DNA of 64,000 nt from Xiphophorus maculatus (lineage: Eukaryota > Chordata > Actinopteri > Cyprinodontiformes > Poeciliidae). The stretch is taken from assembly GCF_002775205.1 (NCBI RefSeq), contig NC_036443.1, forward strand, positions 19,687,266 through 19,751,265. Direction: 5' to 3'. Position 1 is the first letter of the stretch. Each line of letters opens with the position of its first letter. The notes beneath the pieces are model-generated. The model saw only the letters and a list, made by a program, of their open reading frames with translations. It was not told the origin of the DNA and did not search any database. The translations under genes were made by a program, and so were the position numbers. Positions 37,264-49,200 of the stretch are shown here, one piece after another.

Positions 37264-40200
37264 GCCAACACACGCGCACACACATACACAAATGCGGAGA
37301 GCATGTGGAGGCATGGTAGGGCAGCGTTTCTCTGAGGGTATGGGGCCGTTTGGGTGCGTGGATGATTGTTGGTGCTGGAGACGGCACCAGGGGAGCAACA
37401 TGAACCTGAGTGCACATTGATCATAATGGTACTAACGACACAGTTGGACTTTAAATATAATCATAAATTCTTGATGATGATAAAGTAATCAAAAGGGAAT
37501 TTGAGAAACACTGGAAGCAGTGTATAAATCTGTGAATGCAGATGTTGGTACACTTCCAAAAAAAAGCTCACTGAAATGGGAGGGGAGGGTAAGGACCGCG
37601 TCAGACCTAGATACTCCAGGAAAGCAAATATATCATTTTAGCTTTTAAAGATTTTCCAAAGTGGATTTTTTTTCCTAATTGTCTTCTTTGTACTGCAGGT
37701 TTTATTTGACTGTTTTATTTCCTTATCCATCAGAAGAAAATCTTCTGGCTCACAAAACATTGAGATATAGATTCATTCCATGTTTGCAAAAGGGTAAAAT
37801 GTACATGACAAATGGTTATCTTATACTATTTTATTTCTGTTTCATGTTTCTTGTATATTAAGTCATTAATCTGTCAGAATTAATCTTTTGTTTTATTAGT
37901 GTTTATTATTTCACTTGAATTATTGTTTTATTGTTAATTATACTATAAAATTACTTAACTTTTTATTGGATGAAACCAACAAGCTCTGTTGTTTAAAATC
38001 AGGAAACATAATTGGTCACATAATAGGTTTTCTATTTTTCTGCATTACTATGAGTCTTGAAGGTTTGGAAATGTATGGAATCTGATTCTGTCAATTTTCA
38101 AGTCTGGATAAGAATGAAAACATTTATTTGAAAATATTTGAATTCCAAACTTTATTTTTTTTTCAATGTTATTTAAAACATAAAAATTGTGTATTTGTGA
38201 GAACTAAAGGGTTTCTTATGATAAGTTTTATGAGTGTGCCGTTTATAAATAATTTTTTTGCCTTTTCACAATTCAACAATATGGACAACATTTGTAAGAA
38301 TTCACAGATAAATGCCCACTATTCAAAACTTTGAAAACTTAATAGAGACATGTTACAACTTTTTGTACAATAATCAAGTTTAAATTCAGAAATTTATAAA
38401 GTTGGTCCAGATGTCAAAAAGTTGTAATATAGTCCTTTAACATAGTCAAATTGAAAACCCACAAATGTGTCATTTTATGATTTGTGGAAGATACAGAATT
38501 CAATAAATATTTTGAGTTATATTGCCTAAAACATTTTTTTAAATTGTAACTGGAGCCTGGAAAAGTATTTAGTTTTGAAATAAAAAAAGGCAGTTATGCT
38601 GAAATGTTCTTCCTTTGCAAAACTTCTGATGACTGGGTTTCAGCTTGACATTTTTTGTACAGGCATTCACTAGGCTGCCTCTAATCATCATTGTTCCAGC
38701 ATGTCTTGCTCTTATTTAGCCCTTTATTGTTACACTACCTCAGCCATTTTCTTGGAACTCCAAAAATGCTGAACCACATATGAGCTGAACAAATTAAAGT
38801 TGTTTTTATTTGACCATAGCATAACCTCTGTATAGTCAGAAACCATTTTTCCTAGTCGTTTCTTTCAGTTATATCCTCATATTTGAAGGGTTTGTCTTGG
38901 ACATGGTCTGCAGAGGTTGATGTTATGCAATGTTTAGTTTCTGATCTGTCGCAGAAACTTTGATTTCCTCTGACATGTCCAATGCTGATTCTGTAGCCCT
39001 TTTCTGTCAGGTTTCAACATCAACTTTATCCTTATAAATACTTAGACAGCATCCAGTCTCTATTGTTGTTTTAGAAGGTCAGCCCCAGCAGCTCAGATTG
39101 GAGCGACCCTGACTTATAGCACACTGCTCTCTATTCTTGTGTTTTTGACTGATTTAGGCAAATTGTTACTCCTTCTTTTTAACAATTATTTTATTTGTTT
39201 AGTATATTCTGGTTTGGGCATATGGAGAGAAGGATCTTTAAATCATTTGTGTTTGATCTTCCAGAGTCTTGTGTTTTCTCTCATGCTCTCTACTCTTCAG
39301 GTCAACCTGAAGAGTTGACCTGAAGAGGTCAACTTATATTGAGTTGACCTCAATATAAGTTGAGGTCAACTTATATTGAGTTGGCAACTTGTTTTTGATT
39401 CTGCTGCAAGATTCACAATGACCCACAGAACAACAACAACTAATACTTGGTTAAAATACCCCAGGTGATTCATTATTCAATGCATTTGGATAGGACCAGA
39501 CCCACAGAATTACAGATCCACCACCCTATTTAATATGGGATAATTATATGCTTTTGCACATAATTGTCCTTTATTTTATAACTGACCCTGGACTGTTTGT
39601 TCCTGAAAAGATAAATCTCAATTTCATCTGTCTAAATCACATGGTTCCAGTTAAAGCCCCAGGTGTGTTTAGCAAACTCCTGATGTTTACTTTTCTGATG
39701 ATAGGACATCACAAATCCCCCCAAACAACTGGTTGTCATGTCGAGTGTCTCATGGTTGCTATGGAGACTTTGTGATTCCAACTCTTCACTTTCTGCTGCA
39801 GTTCTCTACGTTTGGTGATATACTAATATACTTTTAGTGTGAGAATTGCTGCAGAAAAAATAAAGAAATGTTTACTATAAAGGTTTTTACTTACCAGTTC
39901 CAGCTATTCTGGACAATGCCGTATGCTTAAAATAGAATTTTTAAGCATATCATTTTGCATATCATTATCATTTTGCAACATGATAAGATATCTTCTGCAA
40001 GATGTTTGTGTCTGTATGTGTTTGTAAGTAAGCATACACAAAAATGGATGAGCGAGCTGTTTCCAGTAAGCTTGTGGGAGGAACTATATATTTCTAAAGC
40101 AGAGTTCTGTTTGAAAAGCAGAAATTATATGGAGAGTTTATGGCATGTGCTTTACTGTACTACATAATTTTACATGTAATGTGCCTTTGTAACACCTTAA

Positions 40201-43200
40201 ATTTGTTTCTTTATTTCTATGTGTTTTGCTAAAATTGTTATTGTGAAAGTAAGTAAAGATATGTTTAAATCAGTATATCAGCGAAGAGAGACCCCAGTTT
40301 AATCGATTCTCTTAAGCAGCAGAATGTGCCACCAAATACTAGAGCTCACAACATGACTAAAGGCCTAATTATAACCTCCATTTGGTCATGGTGACTAATT
40401 TTCAAGATCACGCTCTTTGCTCTGGTCTGTGCAAACTAGGACAAGTCACTAAGGATAGTTGGCACATATATTCTCCCTTTGCACAAAATTTACAATTCAG
40501 ACCTTCTGCTGGCAGATTAATTAAAGCGTGAAATAATTCCCAGCAATCATCATTCCTTTTTGTACTGAGTACAACAGTGATTTACTTGCAAAAGATTACT
40601 ACTTATAAAGAAAATATGACATGCCTTTGTGCCCTGTGACAGACTGGCAACCTGTCCAGGGTGTACCCCGCCTCTCGCCCGGAACATTAGCTGGAGATAG
40701 GCACCAGCAACCCTCCCGACCCCTCTAAGGGACGAAGGTGTAAGAAAATGGATGGATGAATGGACATGCCTTTGATTTGTAAGAAGTAGAATAGAAAAAA
40801 CTGCAGAAGAGAATTTTGTTGAAAAGTATTTTCTCATGTATTTGACCCCTCAGCAACTCCAGGGTAAAGAAGTGGTCCAATGTTTTATAGCTTGGATGAA
40901 AGCCGAATTGCTCCACCTGAATCCTAGCTTCAACAAACTTTCAGAACCTGCTTTCCAACAAGCTGGAGAATGCTTCTTCATGAAGGTTAAATGTGGGATC
41001 CCACATTTTCTGGTTCACTTTATTACAGTCTTTGTAAAAAAAAAAAAAAAAAAAAAACAACAACAACAATAACACATCTTAAATTTATCCTAATGTTTTA
41101 TTCTGTGATATAATGTGTTTTCATTTATTGACAAAGCTGCTACAATTGAGTAAATTTTGATCCCTAGTTTCCTAGAAGTCACTAAATATTACTCAGATAA
41201 CTTATGTTCAGGTTGGGATTGTTAGGGGTCTTAATAACCCAAAGCTGTAATCCACACAAGCTCTGAACTGTGATGAAAACACAAGCATTGTTTACATCAC
41301 AGTTCAGATTGTAAACCATTTTCCTTTTTTCGCTGAATCTAAATCAACTTTTTCTCTTTTTTGCTGATTTAGATTCAGTAGATCTGTGTAATGTTCTGCA
41401 TGCTTGTGTTATCTGTTCCAGAGGCAGTGCAGCAGGCCTCGGGCCCTCTGCTGGTGGAAATAGTGAAAGGTCCTTCTGCCAGCCTGGGGATCAGCCTCAC
41501 AACCACAACATACAGAAACAAGCAAGTCATCGTTATCGACAGGATAAAGCCAGCAAGTGTGGCAGAAAGGTGAAGCAAATCTTCTGCATGTTCCTTCAGT
41601 GCAAAGTGTCTCTTGACAAAGCAGACATTAAAATGGAGCCTCTGTCTTTGTCTGACTCTCAGATGTGGAGCGCTTCATGTGGGAGACATCCTGCTGTCCA
41701 TAGATGGGACAAACACTGAGCGCTGCTCCCTGATGGAGGCAACGCAGTTGCTGGCCAGCACCTCAGAGAATCTCAAACTTGAGATTCTTCCAGCCAACCA
41801 GAGCAGACTTCCCATCAGGCCACAAGACACAGGTATGCCCTGCGGGTGACAGAAACTCTAGTTTATTGGGGTTTTTTAAAGAAAAAAAAGAAAAAAGATA
41901 AGATGTAAGCAAGAGCCTGCAGCTTCTGTTTTTTACCTCTATTTTTACTGATGGTATTAATAAATAATTTATCTGGAGTGTAAAATGTCAAAACATTCTG
42001 AAAAGAGTATGGCTACCCCGAGGTGAAACTCACATAAGCAAATTCATGTCTGTATTCCAGCTACTTTTACAACTTTTCCTTTTTACTGTGGTCAGGTTTT
42101 CAGTAACAGTTTTTTTCATTCTTGTAGAAAAGCATATTAACGACCTATTCTCTTTGGAAATCAATGAAATAACCAAACATGTTTCATACTTTCAAGGGTT
42201 TTATGTCTTCTGGCTCTAAAGTATAAAGATTTAAGAAAGACAAAAGGCGGTTTTGTAAAATCTGTCCTACTTTTAAGTGATTTATGATTTTTTTGGTTTT
42301 GTCATGTGTAAGTTTTCCCCCAAACCCTTGTCTCACCATGTTTATAGTGACCACTCTGTTCTTTGCAGCGTAACATGCAGCCATGAAGGGTTTAGCTGTC
42401 TTTTTTCAGGCTTTCTGAATAATTTTGAATCATCATTTTTCTTTGGTATGCTTATGACCCTTTGCTTTGCTTGCACACTTGCATGGATATTATCAAACAA
42501 TACACAGATGAGCTTTCTCTGTCAGAGATCATGTTCCTGCAGTTTTATATTTGAATCAGCAGCTACAAGAACTTATAGCCCTGCGATGTGGTGGATCACA
42601 CTAGGGGAGAAAGCTAAAAGAAGGAAATAAAACTGTTGAACATGTTCCCAGATTCTACTTCTTTCAATGTTTCAGCTTAAACATTAAAACTGAAATTTAA
42701 TAATTTGTTTTAAATATGATCAAATTTGTTTAAAAAAATCTGTGACAGATTCTTAGGAGAATAACTTTTTTCTTACTTGACATCTAGCAACATTACTTTT
42801 CCTTCTCAGTTCAGTTTGTTATATTTTTTAATGCTCATTATTCCTATCTGCAGAGGGACATCCGACAGGACAACAATAACAGCAGTCTGGCATAGAGATT
42901 CATTGAATCAGGCTGCCATGTTGATTTGTTCCTAAACATAAGAACAAATCAAAAGTGTCACACAGACTTTATAGAATAAATGTAACTAAAGTTTTGTTTT
43001 TTTCTTAAATTCAGACTGTATTGGTTATTAAGTTCAAAGTCTCCACAAACTTTTAAGTAGTGACTCACAACTTTCTATATGATGACACACAAGATGACTT
43101 AACTTCTGGCCACCAAACAAGACAAAGTTCCATGTTTAGGATGAGCAACGAGGTACAAGAATCACCACAACTTGTTGCTAGAAAACCGCTGTAAAAATGG

Positions 43201-46200
43201 GTATTTGGGATCACCAAGTCTCAATAAAAACTATTACACATTATTTACATGGAAAACATGTGTTTGGAAGATATCCCGTTTGAATATCCTTTTCTGTTCT
43301 ATCGTCACAAACATAAACATGAATTTTGATACTGGCTTTCTATTCTATTCTCACACATAAAGAAAAGTACTTCATTCTCACTTTTAGGTATGGTGGAGGG
43401 TGTGTGAGGCTTTGGGCCTCTGTGTCAAATGACAGGTTAAATTTTTCTATAATAAAATGTTTTTTTTTTTTATGTTTTACACATTTTTACTAGAGGAGTC
43501 ACTAAATGAGAGAAACATCCCATTCATTATTGCATGCAGATTAAAAAGATCTCTTAACAACACTTGGACCATGTGAGATGATAATGTCAGTTTGAACTTG
43601 TTTAGGTGGATGTAACACTGTAGATATTACATCAGATAAATGATTCACGTACTTCTGTTGATAACCAGTATTGTAACAATCTAGGCATGTTTTCTGATAT
43701 TCGCTTTCAGTAACAACTCATCGTTTAGTAAGTGTGCTTTTGACGTGAAACAATTTTCACAACTCCTTTTCTCTGGGAGGAGGCATGATTATAAAATGCA
43801 ATTTGTTTAATCTTCTCAGAGGATTTAATGAGGCTGACTGAAAGATTAGAAGACATATCTTTCCACCCACTAAGACTGAAAGCAAAATATCTTGAAAAGA
43901 GGGCCCTAGGTGAGCTTAATTTAAGCTGGCAGAGTCAGGGCTTTTCAGGCTGATTTGAGCTCTGTAGGTCTTGGTTTCTTGAAAAGGCCCAGAGGTCGTG
44001 CTGCATGTAGTCTGAATACGTATGATTGGATTTAACCAGGGTCCTCGAGTATTGCATGCATGCCAGGCGCCAGTCAGCAATCTCTCGATAAAATACTTCA
44101 TCCATGCAAGCAAGCTGTCAGAGATTAGTCTTTTCCAAACGGGGCGGCAAGGATGAATGTCAAATTTGTAACTGAATGACTGATAACAGCTGCCTGAATC
44201 TGGAAGGAGGCGGTAATAATTGAGATGAGTGTCAGACAGTTGGTCAGCTGTTTTTCCTTTGATCGCTTCATGAATGCAGCCTGACTAAATGCTAAGGTTT
44301 TCATTTGTAAGATGAAACCATTTAACACGAACCAGACTCTAGAAATGTGAATTTAATCTGCACGGGGGAATAAAGACTGAAACAAAGCACTTTTAGCAGC
44401 ACCAATCAGACGAAGAGACACAAACGCTGCAGTAATACCAATCAGGCCTTCAGCTGTACTCAATCAAGGACAATTGCATGCCTCCAAGCAGTCAGTCAGC
44501 AGGACTTTCTGACAGTGTTCACCAGTCTTACTCCCTTCGACAGAATGAAATGATTAAAATGATCTTCAGTTTGAAATCGGTTCTGTGGAGCCTGGCCAGT
44601 AGAAGTAAGATTTGTTTAAAAATATTTCTATAATTTTCCCCCAAAAAACTGTCTGATTGATCTGCAAATACATTAAACTCCAGGATTCAATCAAAAGTGC
44701 TGGGTAAAACACATTAAATATCCATTACTTGTTGCTGGCGTATCCTCCAGGCGGAGATTTAAATTTAGACATGAAAAGCAAATTGTGGCAGTTTCCAGTG
44801 GACTTGATTTTTAAAATTAGTCATCTTATTTTAATGATGCGTGTGTTTATTTTTGTTCTTGCTGCTGCAGTTAAAGTACAGAAAAGCAACCATCATCACT
44901 GGGACCAAAGCAGCAACTACTGCCATCCCCCACACGCCAGCCACAGCAAGACATGGAGCAGTCCGAGCCACCCACACAACCAGCAGGACCACTGCAAATG
45001 TAAGTTATCACTTGTGACAGCTCTGCTGCTGGCAGGGCCGTTTTTCTGGCTCTTTAACAGCCCAATTATTAAAACATCTCTCCATGACTACCCAAATAAT
45101 AGTCACAACCTTTTTACTTTTTTGCTCCATTCTACTGCTGTGATGATTTTTTTGTATTATTTTCTTCTTATTGCTGTATCAGCCCTTGTGTTGCTCTGTT
45201 TTGCTTTAGCAGCTGTGAGTGCCGGCTTCTCCCCTTCATCCACAGCCACTTCCGGCTTCAGCAGCCAAGGTAGCAACACTCTGCCCTGCCCCATTGCCCC
45301 CGTTGCCCCCACTAGCCCCCGCAGCGCCACTGGGAGGAGAAGGAACAGGAAGAAGGACCACAAGAGCTCATGTATGATAAATTATCTCCTTTTGTATTGC
45401 AATTAGACACTGCTAATTATTTTAAAGCAAACTTAAAACTTGTGATTTTGTGCTTTCAACCTGATGAAATGTAGTGATTTGAAAAAAACATCCTCCTACT
45501 TACGCCTCTTTACAGATTTCTTCTTTTTTTATATATTGGACAAAGGTAACCAAATACAATGAAGATTCAATGTATCCAAACTAAACCAACCTGGTCCTTT
45601 GTCAAAAGTAATCTCTCTAAATCTATCAGCTGGTTGTGCCATCCTCAGCAGCAGTAATGGCCAATAAGTGTTTTTCTATAACAGGGATTTTTTCCCTGTC
45701 TTTTTCAGAGAATTGTTCGTTCATCCACATCGAAAATAAACTAGGCCTCTCCAAAACTTTTTTCAACACATTTATTTTTTCTTGGTGAACTTGAACTTTC
45801 GATCATCTTCCTGCAAAAAAAAAATCAAATGCAGCTGAAGTTAAGATTAAAAACTGATGGCCAGATATTCTCCTTTAGAATTTTCTGGTCAAGTTCAGAA
45901 TTCTTAATTCCATCAATTATGGAAACTACTACTGGCCCTGAAGTAGCAAAGCAGTCTCTGACTGCCACAGCACAACCATAATGTTTGACTGTCTGCATAA
46001 TCTTATTTCCAAAATTCTGTGTTAGTTTTGTGTCTGTGTTCAAAAAGTTCCACTTTTGTGGAGCAAAATGTTTTTCCAAAAGTCTTAGATCTTCTGGCAA
46101 ATAGTAAAAAAAGGCTCTTTGTGATCTGTTTGGGTCAATGATAGTTGTTCTTTCTCATGAATTAAAGTTTCCCCTCTCTTTAAATTCATTCTCATCTTTT

Positions 46201-49200
46201 TTGAAGCACTTTGTGTTCTGTGTGTTAAACATTCTCAACACATAAAGATCGACTAACATGCTTAAATCCAGGCCTGCTTTTACAGCACACACTCCCCTGT
46301 CAGTTTAGACCATCTGCTAAAAGTGATGTAGTTTCATTAAATAGTCCTGCATGGAGTGAAATTCTGTCTGCTGTCAGGTCTTATTAGTAAATTTAGCAGT
46401 TCAGAGCCTTGAAGTGCTTACACCGAGGTGTGAAAATGGATTTCTGCGTAACCTGAGCCTCAACTCGAATAGACTCAACTGATTGTTGACGTAAGCGTTA
46501 CTGTGACTCATTCACTTCCTATTCCCATGCCACTGAGCCAGTGGGTGGTTGTATGTTCTCCTCACCCTCTCATACCATCTCCAAAGGTCCCTTCCTTTGC
46601 TCCATCTCTCTGCCACATTTCCAGTGGTATCTCTGTGTGACGTGTCCTCTCTCTTTCTCCCCTCTTCCTCAGTGTCCTTGTCCTCCAGCTCTGTTGGTCC
46701 CGGGGGACAGATTTTCCATGTGGAAACAAGTGAAGTCCTCCTGAGGGGGGACCCACTAACTGGTTTTGGGATCCAGCTGCAGGGCGGCGTGTTTGCCACA
46801 GAAACGCTGTCTGCACCCCCGGTCATCCGCTTTATAGAGCCTGACAGCCCCGCTGAGAGGTAACCCAATCAGACACCTAACCAGAAATCAGGCAGCAAAC
46901 ACGGTCACCTTTATCTGAAGGGTCTCAGTCCTAATGAAGGAAGAAATTCACTCACTATGTAACTGAAAGACGTTCAGCTGCGGGCGTTTAATTAGGACCT
47001 TTGATGTCTTGTATCTAGAGTGATCTGTCATTTTAAATGCAACAAATTGAATCCCTGCCTTAGATTGTACATTAGTGGACGATCATTACTGATTGAATGC
47101 AGCTCAAAGGAAATCTCTCTAACTGGAGTGATGGAGTTGTCCCAAACACAAGTATGTTTATAAATGTAACAAATTTCAAATAATTCAGTGACTATTGCCA
47201 ACAAAATGTAAAGTTTTGATGTACAGTTCCCTGTGGAAGTATTCATTCAACTTGTTCACATTTTGTCAGTTTTAAACCTCAACCTTACATGCATTTTACA
47301 GATGTTTTATTTATTAAACCATTTAATAATGGCTTTTAATAATGGTTTATGCAAACTTATTCAGCGGAAAGGTCAAAATTGAACACTGGTTTTCAATGTA
47401 CTTGACAAATCTCTGAAGTTTTTCCGAGCACTTCCAAAAAAGTGTTCGGAAAAACTTGAAGAGGTATAATTACTTGCACTGCATCAAATAATTTTGTCTC
47501 AGCCTTAAACATCACCATTCATGATGCCCAACTCTGATTTGGCTTGCCTGTAATAAAACACTTAAACTCATGGAAAGTGGTGGAATGTTGATGATAAATG
47601 CAGCTCAAGGGAAAGTTGGGTTAGTCACAGCCAGTTGTAGTCACTGAAGTGTGCAGCAATTATTCTGCAGTTGGAAATATTTTTCTGGCGCAAAATAAAA
47701 TTGCAATGTGAGTCATTAGCTTGATAAACACTTTACTCTTATTCTGCGGTTCCTTTTATCAGAGGTTTTATATGCAGTGATATGAGAAAACTGGTAGAAT
47801 AAGAAAAGTGTAATTGGGGAAATAGAATCAGATTCTATCAACAAAAAAAACAAAACATGATGTTTCTTGTCCTAACTAAAATGTGATTTAAATGACATAT
47901 ATTTCTTTTTATTTATTTATTTTTGTCAAGTTACTAGAAGCAAAAAGACATTTTAGTTTTTGGATTCATTGTGTTTTCTCAAGGCTTTTGTGGCATTTGT
48001 AAGCACTAAGTGTCTCCTGCTGTTAGACTGAAGCCCAGAGCAAGCTTTAAGTTTTCCAAATCAAGCAGAGAAGTATTCTATGTGACTGAACAAACACGCT
48101 GTCTTCATGCCTGTATGTCACAGCGCGCCTCAAGTGTTTCAGAGCTCCTCTGAGGACATCTGCATTTAAAGATCTTTAAAGGAAAATGTGTCTGTATCAA
48201 ATTCATATTCAAATTGACCTACAGAAAACAAAATCATTAAGCTTGTCTGAGTATTGAAGAATGCAGTAATCTCATTACCTTTGCTTGGATTTGAAATCCT
48301 AATGTTTATGCTTTTGTCTTTTCTTGTAGGGAGCATTGGTCACAGTGACGGTGTAAACACAAACTGAATATATTTATCATTATGAGTTGAAAAACTATAG
48401 TTAAAGATAATATTTTTGTTCTGGGATTAGTGGTGGCCATTGAAGAAGTTTAATTTTCTGCCTCGACATTTTCTACATGGCTTTAGTCAAATGTTTTGGA
48501 TCACTCTCATCAACCCAATAGTGACTCGTGTTCACTTTTCTAATATAGGCCAACATATTGTTAAACAGTTTTTAAGAGATTATTAGTTAATTCATTATTG
48601 TCTATTTTAAATTGAAAAGAAAACCCCCCCAAAAACATGAAGTTTAGAAATGCGCTTGTTGCATTTATTTTAAATGGATGATTTACGGTAAAAACAATTG
48701 TGTTGTCAGCAATTTTAATATATATATTTTTTAATATATGTGATCCCAGAAATCGAATATATTTCAAATCTCCTGATCACCAAAGGGGAGATGGGGTCAC
48801 AGAATAAATCTGAAAGGACAACAGATGGCTGAAGGCATGGAAACATCTGCTACGTTTTATTTTTCCAGCTATGCTGCCAGCAGCTTCGCACTGTGAACAC
48901 TGTTGGTCAGTGGTACATGTTAATGTCAGGAAGTGTGGTCATGCAGGTTGACTCCCTTCGTCTTTACTGGGTACTGTTTAAGCCTGGAGAAATGGTTCAC
49001 TGAATAAATCAGTGATGCATTAAACACAAAAGGGGTTCTGATGTCTCGTCTTCATCGTCCTCCTGGTCGAAGGCAGAATGAGGTGTATTAATTCAGGAAG
49101 CGGTACACGGTGCTGTGTAGTTAGCACACATCTTAAATGAGGCCAGTTTATAGAGTCTGTCCTACAAGACTAATGATGTGTGTGTCGGCAGCGCGGGGCC

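Larger units (their letters stand above)
32377..41832 (+). other. grip2: grip2 exons 3-9: PDZ1, PDZ2 and PDZ3 block
   Basis: PDZ1 (exons 3-4) has a carboxylate loop S-L-G-L and a helix B starting with His ([10 protein letters not shown]). PDZ2 (exons 5-7) has loop S-F-G-F and also a His at that position ([10 protein letters not shown]). PDZ3 (exons 8-9) has loop S-L-G-I and a hydrophobic residue there. By PDZ rules, PDZ1-2 look class I-like and PDZ3 class II-like. Most PDZ domains of this gene are split at the same point, after an A(E/D/A)R motif, with phase 2, showing that they arose by internal duplication. Confidence 0.9.

Noticed and set aside
36994..37424. Minus-strand open frames rich in Cys-Val repeats
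   Set aside because: They are translations of the CA microsatellite and have no coding character.
39293..39383. CRISPR-like repeat array
   Set aside because: Too few and irregular units, in a vertebrate intron; the pattern is palindromic.
44729..45406. A 225-codon open frame on the plus strand
   Set aside because: It is grip2 exons 10 and 11 read through the intron between them; splice sites at 44999 and 45210 fit the gene phase.
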